The position numbers were made by a program, and so were the translations under genes. Below the pieces are notes generated by a model that was not told where the DNA came from, ran no database searches, and worked only from the letters and a program-made list of their open reading frames with translations. Below are positions 1 to 10,847 of a stretch of 64,000 bases of DNA, piece after piece; position 1 is the first letter of the stretch; each line of letters starts with the position of its first letter. The stretch is taken from assembly GCA_027658995.1 (NCBI GenBank), contig JAQDQK010000008.1:62001-126000 (forward strand), read 5' to 3'. This DNA comes from Propionibacteriaceae bacterium AM104-82. Its GTDB lineage: Bacteria; Actinomycetota; Actinomycetes; Propionibacteriales; Propionibacteriaceae.

Positions 1-633
1 CACGTCGATGGCCCGGATCGTCACCCCCTCCCAATCACCCGGCGTGGACGAGTTGACAAGCACCATCCCCCGGTCGGACAGCGCGAGGGGGCTCAGGTCT
101 CCGGCCGCCACGTTGACGGCGGGAAGCCGGATCGTCGCGACCTCCCTCCCGGAGTCGCGGGAGATGACGGTGGCGTGCCTGACGCGCTCGTCGAACAGCA
201 CCACAAGGGGGCTCTCGGGGGCGCTGAGCAGCGCTGCGGGCACGTCATCGCAGGTGTGGCGCCACAGTTCGTCCCCATCAGCGGCCGACCGGCACGCCAG
301 CGTCGAGCGTCCATCCTCCGAGGAACCCAGGAGCGCGATGCCCCCGACGGCGCAGTCGGCGACGGCTTGCAGCGACCCACCGCGCTCCGGTTCGGCGACC
401 CAAGCGACCTCGGGTCGCCCGGTCAGGCCGACCACGTCCTCCTCCGCTTCGGGTTGGGGCCAGAGCAGCGCGAGCACTGTGGCCAGCGCGACGAGGGCCG
501 CGGCCCCGGCGGTCACGTCCGTCTCGCGCCTGCCCCAGGTGCGTGACGGGGGTTGCGGCCGCTCGCGGTCGAGGTCCACCAGGTCGACGTCGGACGGCGA
601 CGACCAGCGACCACCGACGGTCGGAGACCCCAT
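1..633 (-). CDS. Membrane-anchored PQQ-like beta-propeller protein, 3' end outside window
   Basis: The frame is open from an ATG at 631-633 to the window edge, so only the first 211 residues are seen. A short charged cytoplasmic segment is followed by one membrane helix at about residues 43-62 (TAGAAALVALATVLALLWP). After it come repeats with the pattern of WD/PQQ-like propeller blades, such as DGDELWRH and DSGREVATIRL. It is a paralogue of the gene just upstream: both begin MGSP and share helix-plus-propeller order. The start is supported by a leaderless promoter, TAGCAT 6 nt upstream of the ATG. Family members are usually solute-facing proteins of unknown function, and no catalytic role can be assigned. 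The gap to the paralogue is 74 nt. Confidence 0.8.
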   Translation of the reverse strand, partial: MGSPTVGGRWSSPSDVDLVDLDRERPQPPSRTWGRRETDVTAGAAALVALATVLALLWPQPEAEEDVVGLTGRPEVAWVAEPERGGSLQAVADCAVGGIALLGSSEDGRSTLACRSAADGDELWRHTCDDVPAALLSAPESPLVVLFDERVRHATVISRDSGREVATIRLPAVNVAAGDLSPLALSDRGMVLVNSSTPGDWEGVTIRAIDV

Positions 634-639
634 GGGGCA

Positions 640-645
640 ATGCTA
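640..645 (-). promoter_or_regulatory. -10 box TAGCAT, leaderless start of the first beta-propeller gene
   Basis: TAGCAT lies exactly 6 nt (TGCCCC) upstream of the ATG, so the transcript should begin at the start codon. No Shine-Dalgarno sequence is visible. Confidence 0.55.
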
Positions 646-707
646 GAACCGGCGGCCGGTCGCTGGCTCCATCCGTGAGGTTCTCCCTGTTGCACACAGC
701 CGCCGGC

Positions 708-2174
708 TCAGCGGTACACCGTCACCGTGCCGTCGGGTCGATAGGTGACGAGGTGACCTGCCACGACCTGCGCCCACATCTCGTCGACCTCCCAGAGCAC
801 CTCGCCGCTTCGAAGGTCGTACGCCACCACCGCGGTGCTCGGCAACGAATCCTGCTCGGACTGCGGGTAGGTCACGAACTGAGCGATGATCGAGTCGTCG
901 CCCGAGAAGAGCCCGGTAAGCAGGGCTCCCTCCCGGGTCGCGTCCCAGAGTCGGCGACCGGTGCGGTCATCGTGAACGCTCAGCCTGCCCACCGCCTCAT
1001 CAGGGGAGCCCGAGAGCAGCGGCTCAGCAACCACCAGTCGCCCGCCCAGTTGCCGCACCACACCGATGTCGTGGTCAAACGACGCGGCCCACCGTTCGCG
1101 CCCGGAGCGCGGATCGACCTTGGTCAGTCGCGTCACCCCGTGCTGCTGCGTGTGTTCCCCCGTCTCGGGGTCGTAGCCCCCGGGCTCGGTCCGGCGCGTG
1201 AGCAGGTAGGCCGCATTGGTCGCCCCTACCGCCGTCACCCCGATCTCGTCCTTCTTCCACAACTCGGCGCCCGTGGAAAGGTCGAAGGCCCGCACCCCTG
1301 AGTACGACTGGGCGACGATCCCGACCTCGCCGACGTAGGCGAAGTCCTCGCCGTCGCGGGCCCACTCGGGGGTCGATCCGTCGTCGCGGTCGAGCACGAG
1401 ACGATATCCTCCCCGCTCGAGGTCGTTGCGGTCCCACAGGTATCCCGCGTGCTCGTCGAGCACCGCTCCGTACTGACCCGTGAGCGCCTTGCCCGGCCAT
1501 TCCTCCAGGCTCGACGTCCAGAGGCGCCGGTCCGGGCGCGAAGGGTCGATCGCCCAGACCTCGAGCCGACCAGGTTCGGCGTGCTGGTGGCTGGCCACCA
1601 GCGTCCCCTTGTCGCTTGCCACCAGGACGCTCCATTCGCCCGCGTCCCAGTCGGCGCCGGGGAGCACCAGTTCCGCGACGCTCTCGCCCGTGCGGCGCTC
1701 CAGCACCGTGTACGTGACGTCGTCCGTGTTTCCCTCGACATACTGCGGTTGCACCACGAGATAGGGGCTGCCGGGAAGATCGGTCAACCAGGGTCCGATC
1801 GACTCAGGGTGGCTCTTCTCCCAGGACAACGAACCATCCGAGGCGTTTCGGCATTCGAGCGTGAGGCCGGCCTCGCTCGGCCGGGCCAGCCCGATGTCCC
1901 CATCGCCGCATTCGAAGGCAAGCAGGGCCCGCGAGAGGTCGAATCTGTCGGTCCATGCCTCCTGGGGCGCCGTTCGAAGGCCCTCAAGGTCCACCGGGGC
2001 GCGTGGCGCGGGGCGAAGCAGTACGGCCGTCAGGCCGACGGCGACCACCGCGACGCCGGCCAGCACCCAGCGTGACTGACGCCGTCCCCACCTCTGCGGG
2101 GGCGGCGTCTCGTCGTCGTCGAGATCGAGCACGACGGGCTCGGGCGACCGGCCCTCGGCCATCGGAGACCCCAT
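708..2174 (-). CDS. Membrane-anchored PQQ-like beta-propeller protein
   Basis: This is a 488-residue protein with an acidic cytoplasmic tail, one membrane helix at about residues 34-54 (QSRWVLAGVAVVAVGLTAVL) and a long extracytoplasmic domain. That domain carries repeated blades ending in patterns such as DGSLSWEKSHPE, STGAELWKKDEIG, RSGRERWAASF and RSGEVLWEVDE, typical of the PQQ-binding-like beta-propeller family. No cofactor residues could be assigned. It starts 9 nt after mmsB on the same strand, but a TAACAT box gives it its own leaderless promoter, which fixes the ATG. It is paralogous to the next gene downstream. The function is unknown; a structural or sensing role on the outer face of the membrane is inference. 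Confidence 0.85.
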   Translation of the reverse strand: MGSPMAEGRSPEPVVLDLDDDETPPPQRWGRRQSRWVLAGVAVVAVGLTAVLLRPAPRAPVDLEGLRTAPQEAWTDRFDLSRALLAFECGDGDIGLARPSEAGLTLECRNASDGSLSWEKSHPESIGPWLTDLPGSPYLVVQPQYVEGNTDDVTYTVLERRTGESVAELVLPGADWDAGEWSVLVASDKGTLVASHQHAEPGRLEVWAIDPSRPDRRLWTSSLEEWPGKALTGQYGAVLDEHAGYLWDRNDLERGGYRLVLDRDDGSTPEWARDGEDFAYVGEVGIVAQSYSGVRAFDLSTGAELWKKDEIGVTAVGATNAAYLLTRRTEPGGYDPETGEHTQQHGVTRLTKVDPRSGRERWAASFDHDIGVVRQLGGRLVVAEPLLSGSPDEAVGRLSVHDDRTGRRLWDATREGALLTGLFSGDDSIIAQFVTYPQSEQDSLPSTAVVAYDLRSGEVLWEVDEMWAQVVAGHLVTYRPDGTVTVYR

Positions 2175-2180
2175 GGACAG

Positions 2181-2186
2181 ATGTTA
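2181..2186 (-). promoter_or_regulatory. -10 box TAACAT that includes the mmsB stop codon
   Basis: TAACAT sits 6 nt upstream of the ATG of the beta-propeller gene. Its first three bases are the TAA stop codon of mmsB. The same arrangement is seen at 11235-11240. Confidence 0.5.
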
Positions 2187-3380
2187 GGCCTTCGCCGATC
2201 TTCCCTTGTTGATCATGTCGAATGCGACGGCCACGATCAGGACGAGACCCTTGACGACGAACTGCCAGGACGGGTCAACGCTCATGATCGACAGGCCCAT
2301 GTTCAGCACGCCCATGATGAGCGCGCCGATGATGGCGCCCGACACGCGGCCGATGCCGCCGGAGACCGCCGCACCGCCGATGAAGCAGGCAGCGATCGCG
2401 TCGAGTTCGTAGTTCTGACCAGCGGCCGCGACCGCGGCGCCTGCGCGCGACGTCACGACGACCGCGGCCAGGCCGCACAGCACGCCCATGTTCACAAACA
2501 GCCAGAAGTTGACCTTGCGGGTGTTGATGCCAGACAGCTTCGCGGCGGCGAGGTTGCCGCCGATCGCGTAGACGTGGCGTCCGAAGACGGTGTTGCCCAT
2601 CAGCCACGAGTAGAGCAGGATCACGACTCCGACGATCACCAGCACATAGGGGAGGCCGAGGTTGCTGCTCGCGACCCAGTAGGTGGCGAGTCCGATCAGG
2701 ACGCTCAGACCGATCAGCTTGACCAGCATCAGGCCCATCGGCTCGACCTCGAGGCGGCGCGACTTCGCGACCATCCTGCGGCGCAGCGTCGAGAAGATCA
2801 GCCCGACGATCGCCACGATGCCGACGATGACCGTGAAGGCGTCCAGGTTGCCCATGAAGCCGACCCAGCCCGCGACGCCTCCGTTGGAGATGCTGACGAA
2901 GGAATCCTCGAACCCCGCGCGCGTGCGACCCACGAGGACCTGGGCGACACCGCGGAAGATCAGCATGCCGCCGAGCGTCACGATGAATGCGGGCACACCG
3001 ACGAAGGCGACCCAGAAGCCCTGCCAGGCGCCGATCACCGCCCCGGCGACCAGCGCGATGACGACGGCAAGCCACGGATTGACGTGGTAATCGGCCATCA
3101 GGACGCCGATCACGCCACCGACCGCCGCGACAACCGAACCCACCGACAGGTCGATGTGGCCCGCGACGATGATCATCAGCATGCCGACGGCCAGGATCAG
3201 CACGTAGGCGTTCTGCTGCACGAGGCTCGTGACGTTGTTGGGCTGCAGGAGTCGACCGTCGGTCAGTACCTGGAAGAGGATGACGATGAGGACGAGCGCG
3301 GCCATGATGCCGTACTCGCGCATCGTGGTGCCGAGGCCACCCCAGGCCTTCGGCTTAGCGATTGCCGTTTCGGTACTCAT
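2184..3380 (-). CDS. mmsB: Sugar ABC transporter permease (MmsB/GguB type)
   Basis: This is a 398-residue polytopic inner-membrane protein of the ribose/xylose-type permease family. About ten hydrophobic segments begin at residue 24. The characteristic loop [13 protein letters not shown] lies near residues 93-105, and the conserved [20 protein letters not shown] and [20 protein letters not shown] regions lie near the C-terminus. It would form the channel for a monosaccharide delivered by the ChvE-like binding protein and powered by MmsA. The ATG overlaps the end of mmsA by 4 nt (ATGA), so translation is coupled. The exact sugar (xylose, glucose, galactose or arabinose) cannot be read from sequence. 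Confidence 0.93.
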   Translation of the reverse strand: MSTETAIAKPKAWGGLGTTMREYGIMAALVLIVILFQVLTDGRLLQPNNVTSLVQQNAYVLILAVGMLMIIVAGHIDLSVGSVVAAVGGVIGVLMADYHVNPWLAVVIALVAGAVIGAWQGFWVAFVGVPAFIVTLGGMLIFRGVAQVLVGRTRAGFEDSFVSISNGGVAGWVGFMGNLDAFTVIVGIVAIVGLIFSTLRRRMVAKSRRLEVEPMGLMLVKLIGLSVLIGLATYWVASSNLGLPYVLVIVGVVILLYSWLMGNTVFGRHVYAIGGNLAAAKLSGINTRKVNFWLFVNMGVLCGLAAVVVTSRAGAAVAAAGQNYELDAIAACFIGGAAVSGGIGRVSGAIIGALIMGVLNMGLSIMSVDPSWQFVVKGLVLIVAVAFDMINKGRSAKA

Positions 3381-4921
3381 GCGCGAGCAGCCTCCATAGT
3401 CATTAGTTCCATGAGCGACTCCTGTGTCGCTTCTTCGCGGGCGAGTTGCCCGGTGATGCGCCCCTCGCTGAGCGCGTAGATCCGGTCACAGATGCCGAGC
3501 AGTTCCGGCAGTTCGGAGGAGATCACGATGACCCCCCGCCCGCTTGCGGCCAGCTCGTTGATGATCTGGTAGATCTCGTATTTGGCGCCGACGTCGATGC
3601 CTCGCGTCGGCTCGTCGAGGATCAGCACGTCGGGGTCGGTGAACATCCACTTGCTCAGCACGACCTTCTGCTGGTTGCCGCCGGAGAGGTTCCCGACGCG
3701 CTGCTGGATCGACGCCGAGCGGATCCGCATCTTGTCGCGGTAGTCGCGGGCGACGCCGTCCTCCTTCGGCTTGTCGATGACGCCGCCGCGGCTGACCTTC
3801 TTCAGCGCGGCCCCGCTGATGTTGTGGCGGATCTCGGCGATCAGGTTCAGGCCGTACTTCTTGCGGTCCTCGCTGACGTAGGCCAGGCCGTTGGCGACTG
3901 CCCTCGGCACGGTAGTGGTGTCGATCAGCTTTCCGCGCAGGTAGACCCGCCCGGTGACCTTGGAGCCGTACTGGTGGCCGAACATGCTCATGGCCAGTTC
4001 GGTGCGACCTGCGCCCATCAGGCCCGCGATGCCGACGACCTCGCCCGCGCGCACGTTGAGCGAGGCGTTGTCGACGACCATCCGCTCGGTGTCCTCCGGG
4101 TGGTGGACCGTCCAGTCCTCCACCCGGAGAAGCTCCTCACCGATGTGCGGGTCGCGGTCGGGGAACCGGTTGTCGAGCGAGCGGCCGACCATCGAGCGGA
4201 TGATGCGGGACTCGCTCGCGGGGGTCTCGCCGGTTGTGATGTTGTCCATCGATTCGACGACCGAGCCGTCGCGGATGACGGTGATCGAGTCGGCGATCGC
4301 CATCACCTCGTTGAGCTTGTGGGAGATGATGATCTGCGTCACCCCCTCCTCCTTCAGCGTGCGCATCAGGGTGAGCAGGTGAGCCGAGTCCTCGTCGTTG
4401 AGAGCCGCGGTCGGCTCGTCGAGGATCAGCAGTTTGACGTTCTTGGACAGCGCCTTGGCGATCTCCACCAACTGCTGCTTGCCGACGCCGATGTCCATGA
4501 CGCGCGTCTCGGGCCGCTCCCGGAGGCCGACGCGCTGCAGCAGGTCCTTGGCCTCGCCGTTGGTGGCGGCCCAGTCGATGACCCCCATCTTGGAGCGTTC
4601 GTTGCCGAGGAAGATGTTCTCGCCGATCGACAGGTACGGGGAGAGCCCCAGTTCCTGGTGGATGATGACGATGCCCTCCGCCTCGGAGTCACGCAGCGAC
4701 TTGAACCGCATCTCGCGGCCCTCGTAGACGATCTCCCCCTCGTAGGTGCCGTGGGGGTAGAGCCCGGAGAGCACGTTCATGAGCGTCGACTTTCCGGCGC
4801 CGTTTTCTCCACAGATGGCGTGGATCTCACCGGGCAGCACGTCCATCGTGACGCCGCCCAACGCTCGGACAGGGCCGAACGTCTTCCCGATGTCCTGCAT
4901 CCGCAGGATTGGCTCTGTCAT
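3377..4921 (-). CDS. mmsA: Sugar ABC transporter ATP-binding protein, two ATPase domains (MmsA/GguA type)
   Basis: This 514-residue protein holds two ABC ATPase domains in tandem, as in XylG, RbsA and MmsA. The first has Walker [10 protein letters not shown] (about residues 38-46) and Walker [12 protein letters not shown], with a degenerate signature ([14 protein letters not shown]). The second has a degenerate P-loop ([13 protein letters not shown]), a strong signature [14 protein letters not shown] and Walker [14 protein letters not shown] weak first signature and a degenerate second P-loop are usual for this family. It energises import through MmsB. It lies 33 nt downstream of the binding-protein gene and overlaps mmsB by 4 nt, so the three genes form one operon. 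Confidence 0.95.
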   Translation of the reverse strand: MTEPILRMQDIGKTFGPVRALGGVTMDVLPGEIHAICGENGAGKSTLMNVLSGLYPHGTYEGEIVYEGREMRFKSLRDSEAEGIVIIHQELGLSPYLSIGENIFLGNERSKMGVIDWAATNGEAKDLLQRVGLRERPETRVMDIGVGKQQLVEIAKALSKNVKLLILDEPTAALNDEDSAHLLTLMRTLKEEGVTQIIISHKLNEVMAIADSITVIRDGSVVESMDNITTGETPASESRIIRSMVGRSLDNRFPDRDPHIGEELLRVEDWTVHHPEDTERMVVDNASLNVRAGEVVGIAGLMGAGRTELAMSMFGHQYGSKVTGRVYLRGKLIDTTTVPRAVANGLAYVSEDRKKYGLNLIAEIRHNISGAALKKVSRGGVIDKPKEDGVARDYRDKMRIRSASIQQRVGNLSGGNQQKVVLSKWMFTDPDVLILDEPTRGIDVGAKYEIYQIINELAASGRGVIVISSELPELLGICDRIYALSEGRITGQLAREEATQESLMELMTMEAARA

Positions 4922-4954
4922 GCTCGTGTCCTTACTCTCCGGGCTCCCTCAACC

Positions 4955-6103
4955 TCACAGACCCAGGTCGGAGGCCTTGTAGAAGCCGGAATCGACCAGC
5001 GCGCTCTGGACGTTCTCCTTGGTGACGACCTCGGGCTCGACGAGGAAGGTCGGCACGACCTTCACGCCATTGTCGTAGGTCTTCTCATCGTTGACGGAGA
5101 CAGTCTCGCCCTTGATGAGCTGGTCGACCATGGTGGCGACCTGCTCACCCAGCTTGCGGGTGTCCTTCCAGACCGTCATCGACTGCTTGCCGTCGAGGAT
5201 GGCCTTGACGTTGGCGAGGTCGGCGTCCTGGCCCGTGACCAGCGGCCAGTCGGTGCCGACCTTGTAGCCTGCGCCGTCGAGGGCCTGCTCGATGCCAAGG
5301 GCGAGCGAGTCGTTGGGCGACAGGACGATGTTGACCTTCTTGCCCGCGTAGAACGAGTTGAGGCGGTTCTCCATCTCGGACTGCGCCGTCTCGGACTTCC
5401 ACGCCTGGATGCCGATGGTGGTCCAGTCGTCGTTGCTCTTGGGAGCCTTGCCCGACGGGACGGTGAACTTGCCCGACGCGACCTCGGGGCCGACGAGGTC
5501 CCAGGCGCCCGAGAAGAAGAACTTCGCGTTGTTGTCGTCAGGCGAACCGGCGAAGGGCTCGAGGTTGATGGTGCCGTCGGCGCCCTTGTACTTGTCGGCG
5601 TTGTCGAGGATGAACTGGCCCTGCAACTGGCCGACCTTGTAGTTGTCGAAGGTCGCGTAGTAGTCGACGTCCTTGGAGCCGTTGATGAGGCGGTCGTAGG
5701 CGATGACCTTGACGCCCGCGCTGGCGGCTGCGGTCAGGACCGGGCCAAGCGCCGTGCCGTCGATGGAGGCGATGACGAGCACCTTGGCGCCGTCGTTGAT
5801 CATGTTCTGGACCTGGTTGTTCTGCTGGTCCTGCTTGTTGTCTGCGTACTGCAGGCTGGTCTTGTAGCCGGCCTTCTCGAGCAGTTCGACGAGGTGGGCG
5901 CCGTCACGGTTCCAGCGCTCGAGGCTCTTGGTGGGCATCGCGATGCCGATCAGCGCGCCCTCGGCGCCGCCGCCACCGCCACCGGTGGTGCCGGTGGGTG
6001 CAGGCGACGCGCCCCCGCCACGCTCGCTGCTGCAGGCCGACAGGGCGCCGACTGCCATCGCGGCCGCCGAGACGGACAAGAGATTGCGACGTGAGATGTT
6101 CAT
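4955..6103 (-). CDS. chvE: Periplasmic-type sugar-binding lipoprotein (ChvE-like), Tat/lipoprotein signal
   Basis: This is a 382-residue substrate-binding protein of the Peripla_BP_4 family, first gene of the sugar ABC operon. The N-terminus MNISRRNLLSVSAAAMAVGA combines a twin-arginine motif (SRRNLL) with a lipobox ending LSAC at about residue 24, so it is probably a Tat-exported lipoprotein. The mature part has the family pattern IGIAMPTKSLERWNRDG, then ALGPVLTAAASAGVKVIAYD and VTGQDADLANVKAILDGKQ. The frame extends further upstream, but the ATG at 6101-6103 is preferred because GAAGGGA lies 8 nt upstream and the signal peptide begins there. It should capture a monosaccharide and deliver it to MmsAB. 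Confidence 0.93.
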   Translation of the reverse strand: MNISRRNLLSVSAAAMAVGALSACSSERGGGASPAPTGTTGGGGGGAEGALIGIAMPTKSLERWNRDGAHLVELLEKAGYKTSLQYADNKQDQQNNQVQNMINDGAKVLVIASIDGTALGPVLTAAASAGVKVIAYDRLINGSKDVDYYATFDNYKVGQLQGQFILDNADKYKGADGTINLEPFAGSPDDNNAKFFFSGAWDLVGPEVASGKFTVPSGKAPKSNDDWTTIGIQAWKSETAQSEMENRLNSFYAGKKVNIVLSPNDSLALGIEQALDGAGYKVGTDWPLVTGQDADLANVKAILDGKQSMTVWKDTRKLGEQVATMVDQLIKGETVSVNDEKTYDNGVKVVPTFLVEPEVVTKENVQSALVDSGFYKASDLGL

Positions 6104-6169
6104 TGAGGTCGTCCCTTCTGGTGGCACCCTCGCCACCACGTAGCGCCCCGCCGCCATGGCGGGCACGCT

Positions 6170-6210
6170 TTGTTTCGCAACAATACTTTCAGGGATACCC
6201 TCGCGGTCAA
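6170..6210 (-). promoter_or_regulatory. Candidate chvE promoter with overlapping inverted repeat operator
   Basis: On the minus strand TTGACC (6205-6210) and TATTGT (6180-6185) are 19 nt apart. The inverted repeat TTGTT-TCGC-AACAA (6170-6183) overlaps the -10 box and start region, a place where a sugar-responsive repressor could act. No regulator gene is next to it. Confidence 0.4.
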
Positions 6211-6240
6211 GCCGCTTGGGTCACAACGTCATAACAATTC

Positions 6241-6269
6241 GCGAAACGCCGGTTCGTCAGGCGTTTTGC
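6241..6269. promoter_or_regulatory. Imperfect 10-bp inverted repeat between chvE and hppA
   Basis: GCGAAACGCC (6241-6250) pairs with GGCGTTTTGC (6260-6269) across a 9-nt loop, with one G-T pair. It lies in the divergent region and could be an operator for either gene or a terminator-like hairpin. Confidence 0.3.
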
Positions 6270-6309
6270 GGCAATGCGGGGGTCACGTCTCCGCCTGTAC
6301 GACACGCCG

Positions 6310-6315
6310 TAGGAT
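6310..6315 (+). promoter_or_regulatory. -10 box TAGGAT of hppA
   Basis: TAGGAT would place transcription start near 6321-6322, exactly at the first of two hairpins. No good -35 is seen, which is common in this genome. Confidence 0.4.
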
Positions 6316-6320
6316 GTCGA

Positions 6321-6361
6321 GGGACGGCAGTGAAGCCGTCCCTGACGGCAGCGTTGCCGTC
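6321..6361 (+). promoter_or_regulatory. Two tandem perfect hairpins in the hppA 5' leader
   Basis: GGGACGGC (6321-6328) pairs perfectly with GCCGTCCC (6335-6342) over a 6-nt loop. GACGGCA (6344-6350) pairs perfectly with TGCCGTC (6355-6361) over a 4-nt loop. The arms share GACGGC, so alternative pairing between hairpins is possible. The Shine-Dalgarno sequence follows 17 nt later. Function is unknown: mRNA 5'-end protection or leader regulation are possibilities. Confidence 0.5.
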
Positions 6362-6394
6362 TCGCTATACCTGTTCACAGGAGATGTGATCGAC

Positions 6395-8875
<2,481 letters not shown>

Positions 8876-8886
8876 CGAGAAAGCCT

Positions 8887-8928
8887 CGAAGGGCGTCCCG
8901 TGGGAGTTCTCCTACGGGGCGCCCTTCG
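8887..8928 (+). terminator. Terminator hairpin after hppA
   Basis: A 15-bp stem (8887-8901 with 8914-8928) has a single G-T pair and a 12-nt loop. It starts 12 nt after the hppA stop codon. There is no T-run. Confidence 0.7.
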
Positions 8929-8934
8929 GCGTTT

Positions 8935-9264
8935 CGCTGGTTGAGCCATGAAGGACGCGCAGCGGACTTCATCGGTCTTCGCTGGTTGAGCCATGAAGGA
9001 CGCGCAGCGGACTTCATCGGTCGAAACCCGACATCCGCAGCGACACCTCCACACGCTCGGGAACGGCAGAGTGCAGGCCATGCGGCCACTCGCGGGTTGG
9101 TTTCGACGCGCGCTGCGCCGCTTCGCGGCTTTGCCCGGCTCAACCGACGGATCGCTGGTTGAGCCATGAAGCACGCGTAGCGGACTTCATCGGTCGAAAC
9201 CGTTGCAGTTCCGCTGGTTGAGCCATGGAGCACGGGCAGCGGATCTCATCGGTCGAAACCCCGT
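8935..9264. repeat. Array of GGTTGAGC...GTCGAAACC hairpin repeats
   Basis: Four units of the ATGAAG/CTTCAT class are present (about 8936, 8984, 9160 and 9210), each starting GCTGGTTGAGCCATG. There is also one unit of the 'GCGCAAAGACGCGAAGCGGCG' class in reverse orientation (about 9097-9153). Each unit is about 45 bp and can fold on itself. Short open frames here translate the repeat and are not genes. Confidence 0.8.
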
Positions 9265-9283
9265 GGCATTTGCACAGGCGCGG

Positions 9284-9320
9284 CGACGCCCCGCGGCCAG
9301 GGGGGAGCCGCGGGGCGTCG
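9284..9320 (-). terminator. Terminator hairpin after the M23 peptidase gene
   Basis: A perfect 13-bp stem (9284-9296 with 9308-9320) has an 11-nt loop. It lies 25 nt downstream of the peptidase stop codon on the minus strand. Confidence 0.7.
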
Positions 9321-9345
9321 GTACCGGGGTCCGAGCGTTGGGCGC

Positions 9346-10605
9346 TCAGAAGGTGAGGCCGAGTTCCTTCAGGAAGGCGGCCGGGTTGGAGGCCGAGTAG
9401 ACGTCGCCGGGGCGGGTGCCGGGCGTGTAGTACTCGAAGTGCAGGTGGGCGCCGAAGGCGCGGCCGGTCTCGCCGACCTTCCCGATCTGCTGGCCTGCGG
9501 TCACCTTGGTGCCAGGGATCACCGTCTTGGCGCTCAGGTGCGCGTAGAGGGTGTGCGAGCCGTCGGCCGCCTCGATGATGACGTGTGTGCCCGCCCAACC
9601 ACCGGCGCTCGACTCGACGACCGTGCCGTCGACGACCGCGTAGACAGGGGTGCCCGTCGGGGCCGAGAAGTCCATGCCGGTGTGGTAGCGCGACCAGGAT
9701 CCGGTCGCACCGAACTGGGCGCTCAGGCGGTAGGCGCCCTTGGCGAGCGGCATGGACGCGCCGTCGACGGCGAGGTTGCTCGTGGTGGCCGCGACGGTCG
9801 CCGTCGAGGACGACGAGGTCGACGTGGAGGACGTCGACGAGGTCGAGTAGTCGCGATCTCCGCCGCTGCGCTCGCTCGAGTACGAGGAGTGGTGCCGCGA
9901 CGAGGAGTGGTGCCTGGTCCCGCTCTTGCGGGAGGTCGACGAGTCGTCATCCCTCGAGGACTTTGAGGCGGTGGTGGTCTTCGACGGCGTGGTCGCCTCG
10001 GGCCTGGTCTGCTGAGTGGGCTTGGCCTGCTCGGTCGGCTTGGTGGTGGGAGTCGGCGAAGGGCTGGGCGTCGGCTCCTCGGACGGCGTGGGCGTCGGCT
10101 CCTCGGACGGGGTGTTCGACGTGTTCGAGTCGCCGCCACCGCCGTCGCCCGCCTGTTCATTGGAGCCGGTCGACTCGGAGCCGGTCGAGTCGGAACCCGT
10201 CGAGTCGGACCCCGTCGAATCGGACCCCGTCGAATCGGAGGCTCCAGAGTCGCCGTCGTCGTTGCCTTCCTGCCCGGACCCGTTGCCCGCGGAGTTGTCG
10301 GCGCCGGACGACGTATCGCCCTTGCCGCCATCGGCGGAGCCGGCATTCGAGCCCTTACTGTCCGAGCCCCTGCCGTTCGAGGACTGCTCGGAGCGCTGGC
10401 CGGAGTCGGACCCGCGGTCGGTGGAGGTCGAGTGTGATGCAGTCACGGGGGCGCTGTCGTCGGCGGACGCGGTGCTTACCCCGAGCCCTGCCAAGCCGAT
10501 CGTCGCCGCGGCCAGGCTCACAGTTGCCTTGCGCCACCAGGTCCCGGGCTCGCTCGGCGGTGTGTAGTCGAGCGCCCTTCGCGGCTGGATGGAGTGGTTC
10601 TTCAC
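9346..10605 (-). CDS. Secreted M23 metallopeptidase with long Ser/Thr-rich linker
   Basis: A 419-residue secreted protein that probably cuts peptidoglycan peptides. The long N-region contains WWRK followed by a hydrophobic stretch and a cleavage-type site STASA near residue 48. Residues 50-290 are low complexity, with DSTGS repeated five times and Pro/Thr-rich tracts, a likely wall-spanning linker. The C-terminal lysostaphin-type domain keeps zinc ligands H308 and D312 (YHTGMDF) and the HLH motif at 387-389 (HLHFEY). Start codon is GTG at 10603-10605, with AGGAGA 6 nt upstream. Upstream DNA has a cluster of CTGAG/CTCAG boxes, and a strong terminator follows. The gene is transcribed alone. Confidence 0.9.
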   Translation of the reverse strand: MKNHSIQPRRALDYTPPSEPGTWWRKATVSLAAATIGLAGLGVSTASADDSAPVTASHSTSTDRGSDSGQRSEQSSNGRGSDSKGSNAGSADGGKGDTSSGADNSAGNGSGQEGNDDGDSGASDSTGSDSTGSDSTGSDSTGSESTGSNEQAGDGGGGDSNTSNTPSEEPTPTPSEEPTPSPSPTPTTKPTEQAKPTQQTRPEATTPSKTTTASKSSRDDDSSTSRKSGTRHHSSSRHHSSYSSERSGGDRDYSTSSTSSTSTSSSSTATVAATTSNLAVDGASMPLAKGAYRLSAQFGATGSWSRYHTGMDFSAPTGTPVYAVVDGTVVESSAGGWAGTHVIIEAADGSHTLYAHLSAKTVIPGTKVTAGQQIGKVGETGRAFGAHLHFEYYTPGTRPGDVYSASNPAAFLKELGLTF

Positions 10606-10637
10606 TGTGTCTCCTTGGTGTTGGATGCCCCGCTAGT

Positions 10638-10752
10638 CTGAGACTTTCTCAGAAACTTTTCAAACTCCTCAGACGGGACTCTCACAGGAATGGCTGCGTA
10701 AACGGAGGCCACGGCGGGTAGCTCACGCTCAGTTTCTGAGGATTTCTCTCAG
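10638..10752. promoter_or_regulatory. Cluster of six CTGAG/CTCAG boxes upstream of the M23 peptidase gene
   Basis: The boxes form inverted pairs: CTGAGA-ctt-TCTCAG at 10638-10652, and CTCAG-ttt-CTGAG at 10728-10740 followed by another CTCAG at 10748-10752. A further CTCAG lies at 10668-10672. On the minus strand TTGAAA and CAGACT with 17-nt spacing lie within the cluster and may be the promoter. The regulator is unknown. Confidence 0.45.
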
Positions 10753-10794
10753 GTTAATCACAGGTTGGGGCGGCCTCGCACACCGGGAGACGGA

Positions 10795-10827
10795 CGAGGG
10801 GCCGCGCCTCAACGGCGCGGCCCCTCG
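10795..10827 (-). terminator. Terminator hairpin after the FKBP gene
   Basis: A perfect 14-bp GC-rich stem (10795-10808 with 10814-10827) has a 5-nt loop, 20 nt downstream of the stop codon. Confidence 0.75.
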
Positions 10828-10847
10828 GGGTGGTGTTGTGGGTGAGG

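Noticed and set aside
3446..6094. An 880-codon open frame on the plus strand opposite mmsA and chvE
   Set aside because: It is antisense to two well-supported genes. The translation is Asp/Val/Leu/Arg-rich low-complexity, as expected for the complement of a high-GC gene.
8941..9162. Short peptides such as MSHEGRAADFIG in the repeat arrays
   Set aside because: They translate hairpin repeats and recur in several arrays and frames. No start signals or coding bias.
10638..10752. MtrA-type binding site upstream of the M23 peptidase
   Set aside because: The boxes are CTGAG/CTCAG, not the GTAAC/GTTAC-like repeats known for MtrA.
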